Source: Metridium senile (Eukaryota; Cnidaria; Anthozoa; Actiniaria; Metridiidae). Taken from it: DNA of 64,000 bases. A program made the position numbers and the translations under genes. Positions 1-10,891 of the stretch are shown here, piece by piece; the stretch's first letter is position 1; each line of letters starts with the position of its first letter. The notes under the pieces are model-generated. The model made no database searches, was not told where the DNA came from, and worked only from the letters and a program-made list of their open reading frames with translations. The stretch is taken from contig OX459105.1 in the NCBI GenBank assembly GCA_949775045.1, forward strand, positions 6,741,069 to 6,805,068. The letters run 5' to 3'.

Positions 1-330
1 TTAGATACTTTGACTACTAGCGCTGGGCCGTATATGAATTATAATTTATCTGTTACCGTTCCGCGGGAACTGCACCGTTATTATTAACTCTGGTTATTCA
101 AAGCCGAAAAAATTTGTAAATCAGATTCTTTTATCGGTTTTCCATACATTTAAAATTAACTGTAGAATCTGTTAACTCTCGATATAAATTATTTTTAATC
201 TTGAAAATAATTTACGATTTAGTATATTGCCACTTCGGTTTTATATCAAACTCGCAACTTGCGAACTTTTTAAGTTATTTGGCCCTGAAAAAACAAGAAT
301 TCAAATCATATTGAACTCATTTCATCTTCA
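1..330. other. no gene seen
   Basis: AT-rich sequence with no long reading frame, no clear repeat structure and no recognised element. Confidence 0.5.
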
Positions 331-1311
331 ATGTGTAGTTCCAGAAAATATCCATACCCCCCCCACGGAGGGTCACGGAAATTCCGAGGGGTAGGGGGGT
401 CTAAAAGTGGGAAATTTCCGAGGGAGAGGGGGGTATAAAAACGTATTTTTCCAGAGGGTTACAAGAGATACGTATAGTACCGTAATTCGCTATCGGTAGC
501 AGGAAACTAAACTAAAGAAATACTCTTGCTATTAAAGTGCATCTGAAATTGCTTGTTGTAAAGCTTCCAAGATTTTCCAGGCATTTATTTCAACACTTTG
601 TCTCTCGAAGTTGCATTTCTTGCTTCGAGCAAGACAAAATGGCGGCCAAGTCGTTCCCAGTCCCTCTAATTGCGCCTTACCGTTCATGTGTCAAATGTCA
701 CGTAACGCTTATCAACGACCAGTGTAGTGTTGTTTAGCTAGCAAAAGGATCCAAAAGCACTGTAAAAGCTTGACATTTTAACTGTTAAAAAAGGCAAAAA
801 CATATTCTGAAAGTATTTAACCGTTTTTTGCTATAAATCGCGATCTCTGATGTAAGTTTGTGACACATAAACCCACGGCGGCGGCGCCAGGACGCTTTTC
901 ACGATATTTTCAAAAATAAACTGGCTAAATTTGCAAGATTTATCTTCAAACTGGTTGGTACCTCCAAGAAAATAATCATGCACAGTAACTTACAAAATCA
1001 GAAGCCGAAAATCAAATGTTTTTTACTTTTTTGTGGCTGCGTAATAACAACAAAAATTGTGCCATTAATTAACGCCTTTGTCCGCAAATTATAGACATAA
1101 AAAGCGTTTTAGGTATGAATTTGAGGTTTTCCAGGGGGTATTAAAGCAAGTGAGAAAATTATGGAAATTCCAGGGGGTAGGGGGGTCTTTTGAAGACCCT
1201 CTGGAATGGAAATTCCAGGGGGTAGGGGGGTCTAAAAATAAAAAACCCTCCGTGGGGGGGGGGGGGGGGGGGGGGGGGGTATGGATATTTTCTGGAACTA
1301 CACAATGTGTA
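331..1311. mobile_element. non-autonomous TIR element with C/G-rich ends
   Basis: The left end (TAGTTCCAGAAAATATCC at about 333, then a C-run and CACGGAGGGT) returns as reverse complement at about 1242-1305. This gives terminal inverted repeats of about 42 bp. Inside, GGAATTTCC-like blocks followed by GGGGTAGGGGGGTC repeat near both ends. No transposase frame is present; the 66- and 78-codon frames inside look accidental. A clean target duplication could not be fixed, so the ends may be off by a few bases. It is best read as a MITE-like DNA element. Confidence 0.7.
1254..1279. repeat. 26-base G homopolymer
   Basis: Unbroken G-run just inside the right TIR. The left TIR has only an 8-base C-run at the same place, so this tract has expanded or is a sequencing length error. 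It could form a G-quadruplex. Confidence 0.95.
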
Positions 1312-1511
1312 TAAATAACTTTCTTTTATCATCTTTGGCTTCTAAACCATCCAGAATTACTTCGAAATCGTCTCCAAATACCTATATGTCCCTATAACTC
1401 TTGGTGTTTGTTTTGGACTGTGTGCAGGGTCATGGTCACGTGATGGTGCAGTTCAACCTCAAAACCGAAACAATAGGCCGCTCCTTTGAAGTTTGCCGGG
1501 TTTCCTAACCA

Positions 1512-2071
1512 GTCCCCTCTATTAACTATGTGCTAACACATTATACCAACATGCAAGACTGCGTTATGGCATATTTCAACTTGGGATATTCCTACAAGAA
1601 AATAGTATTTTTTCTTGGTGCAGTTCATGGAGTGCAAATAACTTTGAGATCTTTGAAATACTTACTAAATGAAGTATATGGAAAGTTTCGAAGAAATAAT
1701 AAGTGCACCCTCTATTATAAGGGAGCTCAATGGACCTGGGAAATTAGTTGGGTACAGGTTGATGACCCACATCCTCAGGAAGAAGTACAATTTGACTGTC
1801 TCACGGGACAAAGTTATGTTCATGCTACGGGAACTTGATCCTGAGGGAAGTGCGTCTCGCAGACAGCGCTAGTTGAAGCGTCGCATCTATAGATGTCCAG
1901 GTTCAAATGCCACTTGGCATATTGATGGTTATGATAAGCTGAAGCCTTATGGCTTCTGCATCAGTGGCGCGATCGATGGCTATTCTCGAAGGATTCTGTT
2001 TCTTGAGGTGGCATCAACAAACAACGACCCTAAAGTTATTGCAGGGTATTTCCTGGACTGTATCAAAAGTA
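1512..2071 (+). pseudogene. broken transposon integrase (rve-type core), 3' truncated
   Basis: Three consecutive frames give one protein that resembles the rve-type integrase proteins that are multicopy in fish and cnidarian genomes. An N-terminal helical part (LGYSYKKIVFFLGAVHG, TLRSLKYLL) is followed by a frameshift near 1670-1700. Next comes ELNGPGKLVGYRLMTHILR, then an in-frame TAG at 1870-1872. After it comes the catalytic-core start (WHIDGYDKLKPYGF, then AIDGYSRRILFLEV and NNDPKVIAGYFLDCIK). The aspartates in HIDGYD and AIDGYSR are the expected first metal-binding region. The rest of the core is gone: the sequence stops where segmental copy A begins at 2072. Dead remnant. Confidence 0.75.
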
Positions 2072-3067
2072 TTAAGAGAAGCAGTCCGTAATTATCGCCT
2101 ATGGCGTGCAGAACGCAAAAAATCAAAATTGCTCAAACTTCGTCAAAATGAAGGATTAGTAGCCCTAATAACATAAAAAAGTTATTAGCTTAATTAGAAA
2201 AATATTTTTAGCAAGAAGTTGGAATTTGTATTTTCTTGCAAAACCAGCCTATTTTCGCATAGATTTACGTTGCTTCAGATTGACCTTGTTTTGGTTGCTA
2301 ACTAAATTGTCATGCAATTTTCCGCTTATCCATCGTCAAATATAGACAATAGAGTAATACAAGCAATCGTTAGAATGAAATTTAATATGAGTTTAAATAT
2401 TTTAACGGTTTTTGAACTTGTCGCTTGTTTTTGCACGCTGTAGAGTGTGTTTAGTTAAAGTCCGTATATCTTCACTGATACCTCGAATTCAACCATGAAA
2501 ACAGCATCCACGATTAGAGCAAGAATTGTTCTTTTGATGTGTAAAATAAAATTTTTGGGCCACTCAAAATTTGAAGAGTTTGAGCGATGAAATGAAAGTT
2601 CAAATTGCTCAAAAACTCATTGTTTACATAACGCGGTGTAATCATTGAATCCGCTTCAAACGATCGACCATAAAATACTTTTTTAAAGTGCAAGATTTAT
2701 AAAAAGCAATGGTCATAGTGTGTTTACCTTTTCATGGGAAATCTTCCTTAGACGATCTTGTGTGCTCATCCAATCGACTTTAGACATTCTGTAAATGTAC
2801 GAGGTTTTCACTGAATGGTTTTGATATACTGTTCCAATAATAAGAGCGTTCGTTCTAAGTTTGTTTGAAAGTCAACGTTTATAACATGAGAGATCGATAA
2901 TACTGATTCCGGCAAGACTGCACAATAGATTGTAGATTGCGTGACAGACAGGAAGCCCAATCGCAAAGTAATGAGCCAAAGAAACTGACTTATTCTCCCA
3001 AGCAGCTGCGGTTTGTTTTGTGAGGAAACAAAAATTCAGATGAGTGGGAGAGTAAGAAAGACTGGAT

Positions 3068-4122
3068 TTAGTGTAAAATGTTACTGCAGCTGCACATTGC
3101 AACAGTGTTTTCTAAGAGTTCAATGTATGGCGCTTTTCTGTGGACCTTTATATCTGAGCAATCCAGATCAAAATATTCGCATATTGTGCGAAGCAATACT
3201 ACGCTGAGCTTCGTCAAGCTAGAGGATTTACTCAGTTTGCAAATATCATAAGTGTCATAGAGGATGGGATGAATTAGCTGACAATCTTGAATTATGGCTG
3301 AACGTGTGTAGGTGTAAGTATTTTCTTCTTCTGCGGCTATATGGTCTGCCTCGTCGTCTTCATTTCCAGGTGTTTGCGGTAAAGTACCTTTCTTCAGTTT
3401 TGATGCCAGTCTTGAAAAGTATGAGCTGATTTGCTGGGCTGTTAAAAACTCACTAACTTCAAACAGGCGTACTCCATTGTGGTCTTTTGCATATCTCATG
3501 TCACGTGACACAGTTACTCCATCTAGCTTATACCCAGTTTCCTGGCCAATATTAAATTTTTGATTTAGATACGATTTTTGCTTTTCGGAAAATCGCTTTG
3601 CTTGCTTTCCTGTCTTAAGGGACCATCCTTTTAGCAGTGGCGGACTTGAATGGGAAGAGGCTAATGTTGTACTTGACATTGATGGGACAGAAGTGGAACC
3701 ATGAAGAAGTTTTTCTCGGTACGCAATCTTTGCTTTGTCAAATAGGTTACGCTTTTCTTCTATAAGTTGGCATTCTCCGTATAGGATATGACTTCTAGAC
3801 CTGAAAATCGCTGGTAGACCCTTACACATCCATCCAGAGGACAAGGAAAAAGATCTGACGTCAACTTGTCATCCTGAGGCTCTTGATCGTTGCCTGGTTC
3901 TGTTAACTTCTTTTCTTTCACTTTTTTCGGTTCGGTGATGGATACAAAGCCACCTTTTGAAAAAGAGCCATCTACTTGTGTTACTTTTGAAGTTCATGGT
4001 GAGTCAGTAGATCTGCCATTATTGCTAATACTTGTCGCTTGGTATCCCAACTGCTGGCATTTTCATATGTCTCTGCTAGTGCCTTCAGATACTTTGTGTC
4101 GCCAGGCGTTGTTGTCCCAAGG
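3068..4122 (-). pseudogene. 3' part of a zinc-finger gene of a cnidarian multicopy family, frameshifted (copy A)
   Basis: Reading on the minus strand, the frame with CPLDGCVRVYQRFSGLE (first half of a C2H2-like finger) meets a stop. The second half (SHILYGEC) and everything after it lie in another frame, so one base is missing near 3795. The 258-codon downstream frame holds a helical block (RFSEKQKSYLNQKFNIGQ, then VSRDMR and FLTAQQISSYFSRLAS) that resembles a conserved, unassigned domain of cnidarian and fish proteins. It ends with a short tail resembling a SAP-like helix pair and a CSC motif. The 5' exons are deleted here: sequence homologous to 15083-15902 is missing at 4122/4125. Function unknown; many family members look transposon-linked. 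Confidence 0.6.
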
Positions 4123-4850
4123 CCCATAGGATTTGTGAAATACTTTCAACAACTTTGTCACATTCATAACTATGAAGATATCTACAATCTTTAATTGAAA
4201 CATTATCTTCATTTATGGTTGTAACTCCTTTTCCCCCCTTAATTTTCAAGGTGGTATTGATATGAAAGTCCATGTTGACAGTACAATGATAGAAATTGCA
4301 GAAAGTCACACTAGCTCCAAAGGATCATGCTCTGGAGACAAAAACTTTGATGAATATTTGGAATACATCATGCACAGGAATGCACTGGTAAGACCAACAA
4401 CATGGGAAGAAGGGTTACAGCTTTACTTTAAGTTAATTGACTTGGTACATTGATTTAATTAGAAATGTTTGTGTTTTATTTCCATGCATTTTTTAATATT
4501 TTGTGGATGGATTTCACTTCCAATCTATTGAGTATTCATTTTATAAGCTTATCATGTTGTACTCTGATTGTGGTTAGCCATATCTATATATATCAATCAT
4601 AGAGTCATTTTCCCCGACCTGGGCACCACTAATTGACTATCAAAATGCATTTGAATATAATATGTTACACTAGGGCCTGTTAGCCCAAATACTGCAGTTT
4701 GTCTATTAGCTAGCTTGTTATTAAATAATGTTATGAATGGATTATAATTGCAATAAAAAGGAGTTTAATTTCATCATTCTTGAAAACAAAGGTTGTGATG
4801 CATGAATAATATAAAAATAGAGATATATTGACAATCATTTGGCACATTAC

Positions 4851-5063
4851 AGTGCGAATCACAAAACCGTGGGCACCTAGAAATATTTTAGAAATCATTT
4901 ATTGTTCGATGAACCACTCACAAACAACTCTAACTACAAAAAGTTTATGATACTACACATCCGTCAAACTTCTTGCGGTGATATAGTTGTTTCTGAGTTG
5001 TTCAACGAACAAAGAACGATTTCTAAAATATTTCTAGATGCCCACGGTTTTGTGATTCACACT
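4851..5063. mobile_element. 213-bp palindromic MITE (copy A)
   Basis: Left end AGTGCGAATCACAAAACCG and right end (rc) AGTGTGAATCACAAAACCG continue as inverted repeats for about 50 bp, through the CTAGAAATATTTTAGAAATC block. An 89-codon frame across it is an accident of the repeat. The same element is present in copy B. Confidence 0.8.
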
Positions 5064-6312
5064 AATATGTGTTTTTTTATTAGTGAAAGTTCTAATTTTG
5101 GTTGGAGTATAGTTGTTCATAATAGCTTAGTGGTGCAATGGTTCGGGAAAATGGCATTATTTGATTGCTGATATCTGATGACTACATACATGCACGTCTG
5201 CATAATAGTAGGATATTAAACATTGCATTATTGTTCGATGACTAGCAAGCAGCTTGTGGTCCTATTACTAATGACCTCAATTACTTCTTATAACCAATTT
5301 TTTAAACATATGAGATTATATTTCTCATTTATAATAAACATGAACTTTAACTTGAACTTGTCATGAGAATAAGTTCTTTATTAAGTGAATATGAAAGTGT
5401 TTCTGTACTGCACTGAGGCAGATCCTAATCTAATTTACCTAGCTTCTTAGATTATTTATGGTTTATCTCAAATACATCCAAAGCCACCAAACTCCTTCAG
5501 AGACCTTTGCAATACTTCCTTGAACTTGTCGTAGCTTCCCAGTCCCAAGGGTAGGTAAAGTACCATAGAGCAAGTGGATGCATATGGCAGGCGACAGGCA
5601 GTTCCTTCATATGCATGATAAAATAAGATCTGCAGCTCTTTGTCAAAGCCACAAGGAGGAATCTTGTGAGCTCCTGTGATAAACACGAGCAGATCTTCAA
5701 CTGTTGTAGTAAGACCACTAGAGGAATGATCACATTCCAGGTCATCCAGGTAGTCATGCCACCATATGAAGTCTACTCTTCTTCATCTCTCTTATTTGAA
5801 CCTGATGGGCTGTAGACAGGATTAACAAGTGACCTAAACTCAGCTACCGTGACGCCAGTAGCACAGAAAACGAAGAGAGCTTTCATTAATCTTGGGCTTT
5901 CTTGTATGTTCTCCTTGAGACCACCCATTTTCAAACCTTCTATAAATTGTTCCATGGCAACCTTTCGTTTCATCATTGAATGAGTGCACAGCATATTGAG
6001 AAGGGTGTCCTTCTCTTGAAATGACCACAGCAATTTGATCAGCCCACAATCAATAAGAAAATCCCCCAAGCTTTTAATGGTTTCTTTGAATGTCTCCTTC
6101 TCTGCATCTAGGATCTAATAATTTCCAATAATTGACATTTTATTATTCATTTTTGTAAATTGTATCAGTACATAAGACAGTGTGAAAAACAAATTTAATG
6201 ATCAATTTGAATAAAAATTACACATGGAAAACACCTGTAATTGCACTTCACGGTAAATGTAAAATGTGTGTATATATATACCTATGTAGAGTATATGGTT
6301 CAAATCATCCGT

Positions 6313-6378
6313 CGTGAGTTGTGAGGCTCTCTCGTCAGGAGATTTAAATTTCCTGACGAATGAGCCTCGCAACTCACG
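6313..6378. repeat. 66-bp near-perfect hairpin
   Basis: Two 33-bp arms (CGTGAGTTGTGAGGCTC start, centre AATTT) pair with about four mismatches. The hairpin lies in the gap where HECT coding sequence is missing. It looks like a tiny fold-back element. Repeated in copy B at 18091-18156. Confidence 0.85.
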
Positions 6379-6405
6379 AAACAGGCTTGTAGAGATGAAC
6401 TTGTA

Positions 6406-6474
6406 AATTGCAATAACATTGTCATATAAAAAAGAAAAATACCAAATAGGAATTAATTAAAAGACAAAAAGAGA
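6406..6474. mobile_element. half of a MITE fused to the HECT N-lobe exon (copy A)
   Basis: About 65 bp here (AATTGCAATAACATTGTCAT onward) match one arm of the palindromic MITE at 49183-49354. Its sequence supplies the last codons and stop of the HECT N-lobe frame. The same stretch is at 18184-18252 in copy B. Confidence 0.75.
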
Positions 6475-9289
6475 GACATCTGCTAATTCCTTGATTAGTA
6501 ATCGCAGAAACTCACGTCTGGGGCCACCTGAGTCCTCTGCTTCCTCTGAAATGAAGTGGATCCTAAGAGGCTTGGTATGGCTAAATGAGGCTTTCTGGAA
6601 TACTTTTAGAGCATCTTCAAAAATGTGGTTTCTGCGAACTCGCACCACCTGAAAATCTTTGTCCTCCATCTCCTCACTGCTATTGATTTGAATCTGCTTA
6701 AGTATTTCTGATGGTTCTTTCCTGAAAGGTAAAAGTGAAATCTTTCTTATCAAGTTTCATAATAATCATTGTTTAATTTTTTTTAGATATTATCTTGGAT
6801 TATCCTCCTCCGCAGGTAACCACCGTTTTTCCTGTTTTCCTAGTCTTGGGCTCCCTGTGTCAGAAATAAATGAACGTCTGTGGAGGATGGAGGCTAATCT
6901 TGGTAATAATAATGTTGATGTTATTGATTAACTACACACTTTTTTTGGTTTATATTTTTTTTTTCACATTCTCATGTAAACAGTTTTTAGATTAAAATGA
7001 TGGTGAATGGTTTTGCAACCAGCTTTTTGTGATTCGTAAAAATACGAAAACGTTTTTTTGCAAATGAATTTCATGAAGTTATAGGGACCCTGTGTACACA
7101 ATTCACAATCCCGTAAGGCATTTTCTAGGGCGGATATTAATGGTAGTCAATAGCTGTTCAAAAGTTCATTTGTGTTCTCGTGTAGATTTTCAAGTCTGGA
7201 GTTGATATCGTCATCGTGCATAGAATCATACTCTTGATCAGACCTAAAAAAATTATTATTAAATTATTAATTATAAAAAAACAATTCACTATTTTTGCAG
7301 ATAAACTGTTTAGCAGTATTTATTAAATATTCATTAAAGTTTAATGGCATCACTTCTAGGTAGCACAAAACTTTAAACAGTTATATAATTTACTTTGACT
7401 TTATCATAATCTTATTTTGTAGTATATGGTAAAGACTCAAGACTGCACAAAAAGGTGAGAATGAAACATATATATATATGTTGAGAATGTTTGTAACCTG
7501 CAAATACACTGTACAGAGAAATGCTGAATTTGCAGTCAGGAAGCATAATATCATAAAAACTTTTTGAATCTTGTTATGAGATGTTTTATCTTTGATGTTT
7601 TAATCTTTCAATCTAAGATCTTCAACAGTGATAGTGACAACAAGTTGTATGTAATGATCACTGATGAAGATTTTAGATAAGATAACAAATACATGATATG
7701 TAAATGTGTATGTGTTTTAAATAATCAAATTCAATTCAGCCTTTATGTCATAATTAATAAATTATATACCTAATTCTCAAGAATGCTTCATTCTTCTTCA
7801 GACTCTCTTTTCTTATGTCACCCAAGGGGTACTTTCTTGCAGTGATTTCACTTTCCTTTGTTTCAATCCCCTTTCCATCTTTGCTTAACACCAGCTTCTT
7901 ATGATTAGTTGACAGGACTGGAACCCCAAGGTTATAGTATCCAGAAGCTACTCTTGACTTGGATACTTTCCCACCTTTCTGCTTGATTATTGCCCTTCTG
8001 ATGCGTTTACCTGTGGTTAAAGTCAATATACCATTTTAAGTCATGTTATATGTAATGTTTAATAAACGAGAAGGAGTGTTATATCAGGATTTAAAACCAC
8101 GATCTGCGAGTTTATTGAACGACTTCAAAAATTTCAACCAGTTTTTTTGCGGGCATGAATCTTCTCGAATTTTGTGATATTGACATAGTAGGGTTAAGCA
8201 AACCCGTCATATAAGTTAAGGTTAACAAGTGCCCGCAGATTTTCTTCTTGTTTTGGTAATTTAAGACATAGATTGAGTTGACTATTGGCCATTTTTGACA
8301 TTTTCATGGTGGACTTTTGAGATATTAATTTTTAAACCTAGAGATATTACAGTAATTTCAAAATTGGCAATTTTTGCTCCGAAACAAATTGTTGCCATGG
8401 AAACGGCTTAAAAGAAAAATGTTCCTCCTTGCTTGGAAACACTTACTGGCATCTACTTCATAGGGAAACAAGTTTTACATCACTGTCATCAATATTAAAG
8501 GTTTTCTGTTTCATTAAAAATAAGCTATATTTTTGCTGATTTTCGAGGCAAAATGGGTATTTTAAGGGGGGTGGTCTAACTTCCCACCAAAGTGACAGAT
8601 CCAGCTGAGTTTCTGGGATAACAAATAACTTACTAGGACCTACAACTGTACCAAGTTTGAGCAAAATCGGTGAACCCCCATGTAGCACCTACTGCCTGGT
8701 CCTATCACGGACACACTCTTAAGTGCACTATAATTATTTAAGTATATCCAGTATATCCTATATTTGGTATCAAATTACTCACCTTTACTTTTTCTTCTTT
8801 TGAAGATTTTTTGAATTTCTTGGAATTTAAACCTCTACTCTCTTCTACCTTTGATGTTTTTGCCGTGTCAAATGCGCAAGAAAATTCCTTTCTTGATGCT
8901 AAAACGTCGTCGTGTGACAGATTAGAGGCCTGAGTTGGCTGGGCTGATTCTTTGATTGGATTACTAGTTGCCGATGTTGTTGGTTGTATAGCTTGTGTTT
9001 GTCGCGCACCGCACGAGCTGCAAAATATGTTTTCCAATGCAGAAGGGACAATACATGTCTAAGCTAGGGAAAGAATACAACATAATCTTTATATTATCAA
9101 AACGGCATATTCAAAATATTAACTAGTAACTTATAATCTTATACTTATATCTAAGGTTTCTAGTCCTATCACTTTTTTTTGTTTTCTTAATATTCTTTTA
9201 TATGTTTGACCCCTCAGCCGACAGGTTAGGTTACTCCGCAGTCCTTTACAACAGATTAATAAACAGTTAACTAGAAAAAAAAAGGAATA

Positions 9290-9385
9290 ACCTACAATGA
9301 GCTACAATATGAGCTAAATAAACTACAATGAGCTAAAATGACCTACAGTGAGCTTTAATAAACAACAATAAACGTCAATTAACAT
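9290..9385. repeat. degenerate short repeats of TACAATGAGCTA type
   Basis: Five or more imperfect 11-12 bp units (CTACAATGAGC, CTACAATATGAGC, CTACAGTGAGC). Copy B has the same at 21068-21163. A reverse-complement relative lies at 21785-21895, only 0.6 kb further on in copy B. Confidence 0.7.
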
Positions 9386-9754
9386 ATAAAATCAAATGTA
9401 AGCTTTCAAGAAACATGAGTTATTTGTTTATCAGTTGAAATAACATATTCTAATTCCAAATATAAGCTATTATTACTTCTACACATCCAAACTATACGAT
9501 TCATTCTTGTTGTGTTTCCTGTGTCAAAAAAGAAAACCCTGTTCCAGGTTCACTTTCTAACCGTTTCTAAGATGGCGGTTCACGCTCAAAACTTGTGTAA
9601 CTCTGAAGATATTAGCATGCGAGAAAAGGCCAAAGTAATTGTAGTTGAACAATTGGATATTTCAAACTTAACAATACTTTATTTTTTACTCAACAAAAAG
9701 AACAAATAGAAACAAACGAATAATGAGTGACATAATAATATAAATGAAGAAGAT

Positions 9755-9790
9755 TGGGCTTCCTGTGTATTCATCGACACAGGAAACCCA
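9755..9790. repeat. 36-bp hairpin TGGGCTTCCTGTGT...ACACAGGAAACCCA
   Basis: Two inverted 14-base copies of a motif that recurs over the whole window, separated by 8 bp. It lies about 50 bp past the stop codon of the TRIM gene. Copy B has it at 21533-21568. Confidence 0.85.
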
Positions 9791-9838
9791 TAAAACACAA
9801 TGTGGGTCAGAAGTACAGATTATTTTCTCCTTTTTTCA

Positions 9839-10891
9839 TTAAACATCAATACAATTGTATCGATCAACAAATAATTTATTGACAAAGGAACGATATTTCA
9901 GATATGCAACTTCCTCTAGCTTTTCATGCCCTTCCAATATAAACTGCTTTAAATTGTAGTCATCTACTTCTTGACACTGATTTCGTAATTGCAGAGCCTG
10001 TTGAAGAACTGCGTCAATTTCACTTTTCTCTACATCATTCGCTGTTGTTTGGTCGACAAAGAAGTCGTTCAAGCTCGCTATTATTGCATTTTCTTTATCT
10101 TGTAAAATCTTCATCTGAGCTTGGGTGTCACTGCGTAATTTCGCTTTAGCAACATTTACTTCGTTCTTAATCCTGTCTCTATTTTCACGAGACAGTTCTA
10201 GTTCTTTCTCATACATTTTAATCGCTTCATTCAGTCGGTGTTTTTCTTTTCTAATGTCTTTCTTAGCGTGTGCAGCAGCTTCTTCGATGCTGACCGTGTC
10301 GTGAGTTTTATGTGTTGTTGAAACACATTTCTGACAAATGCATTTCTTGCATGTTTGACAGTAATATTCGAGGCGAATGTTTTCGTGGTATTGCTCTTGA
10401 CAAAGCGACTTGTGATCTATATAACTGTTCATATTTTCTTTCCTTAATTTGCTCAACGGCGTTGCTTGGTGGGTCTCTTTCAATGGACTGATGGTCTTGT
10501 GGATGTTCACACAATCACTACAAAGAAATCCTTCACATTGGAAACAAAATGCAACTATAACGCGGTGTTTAGAACAACCAAAACATTGCTGTAACTGCTG
10601 CTGATCGCTAGTCTTGTTTTTGATGGAGTTGTATAACTGTACCAAGGAGTTATGTTCAAATGAAGTTGGTAGGTTCATAACATTGCCTTCTTGTACAGTA
10701 ATCTTCGCTCTACACGAAGGACACTTGAATGGCTTTCTCTCCTTCTTACACGCTTGGTTCCAGCTTTGAATACATGCAAAGCAGAAAGTATGTAGGCAAG
10801 GCAGTGTCTTTGGTTCTGTTAATATGTCATTACAAATGACACAGGTTACTATCTTCTCCAGCTCTTCAGTAAAATCATTGAATTCGGCCAT
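9839..10891 (-). CDS. TRIM-like RING / B-box / coiled-coil protein
   Basis: Intronless 350-codon frame. Residues about 16-62 form a C3HC4 RING finger: CVICNDIL, LPCLHTFCFACI, then CPSCRAK. Residues about 102-142 form a first B-box (CFGCSKHRVIVAFCFQCEG, then CSDCVNIH). Residues about 162-208 form a second B-box-like finger (YYCQTCKKCICQKCVS, TTHKTHD). Residues about 215-300 are Lys/Glu-rich and predicted coiled coil. This is the order of the tripartite-motif family of E3 ubiquitin ligases, which transfer ubiquitin through the RING and dimerise by the coiled coil. The usual C-terminal NHL, SPRY or filamin domain is absent; the protein stops about 50 residues after the coil. The start is the first Met before the RING. 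No lesion is visible, so it may be functional. Substrate unknown. Confidence 0.85.
   Translation of the reverse strand: MAEFNDFTEELEKIVTCVICNDILTEPKTLPCLHTFCFACIQSWNQACKKERKPFKCPSCRAKITVQEGNVMNLPTSFEHNSLVQLYNSIKNKTSDQQQLQQCFGCSKHRVIVAFCFQCEGFLCSDCVNIHKTISPLKETHQATPLSKLRKENMNSYIDHKSLCQEQYHENIRLEYYCQTCKKCICQKCVSTTHKTHDTVSIEEAAAHAKKDIRKEKHRLNEAIKMYEKELELSRENRDRIKNEVNVAKAKLRSDTQAQMKILQDKENAIIASLNDFFVDQTTANDVEKSEIDAVLQQALQLRNQCQEVDDYNLKQFILEGHEKLEEVAYLKYRSFVNKLFVDRYNCIDV

Larger units (their letters stand above)
5468..9037 (-). pseudogene. HECT-type E3 ubiquitin ligase gene, broken (copy A)
   Basis: Exon-like blocks run along the minus strand. 9037 to about 8783 has a CSSCGA start and donor GTGAGT. 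A block near 8010-7755 has VASGYYNLGVPVLSTNHKK, acceptor CCACAG and donor GTATAT. A short block near 7244 is preceded by acceptor TTTTTTTAG and ends in a stop (NSY*) near 7155. About 6740-6470 is the HECT N-lobe start (RIHFISEEAEDSGGPRREF). About 6113-5773 is mid-HECT. 5760-5468 is the C-lobe with LPYASTCSMVLYLP, where the Cys codon at 5570-5572 is the expected ubiquitin-accepting residue. Between the N-lobe block and the next block about 100 residues of a normal HECT fold are absent, replaced by MITE sequence. The frame also shifts near 5762 (DEEE, stop). It resembles the G2E3-like HECT proteins that are multicopy in fish and cnidarians. Probably inactive. Confidence 0.7.
2072..9911. repeat. 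segmental duplication, copy A
   Basis: Matches copy B (13033-21689) in the same orientation. The offset is 10961 up to about 4122 and 11778 afterwards, because about 820 bp present in copy B (15083-15902) is missing here. Differences cluster in the first 350 bp (about 3%); the remaining 7.4 kb shows only a handful of substitutions. It contains the broken zinc-finger gene, a small MITE and the broken HECT gene. 2430-3067 and 4440-4850 inside it show no gene. It could be a true tandem duplication or two haplotypes assembled in series. Confidence 0.95.

Noticed and set aside
1530..1838. Separate short genes in the 1.5-2.2 kb region
   Set aside because: The overlapping frames read as one frameshifted integrase; none is a gene alone.
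4262..4453. 63-codon frame (also at 16040)
   Set aside because: No recognisable motif and no splice context; identity between copies only reflects the duplication.
4902..5171. 89-codon plus-strand frame (also at 16680)
   Set aside because: It lies across the two arms of a MITE and shows mirror-image composition; no domain seen.
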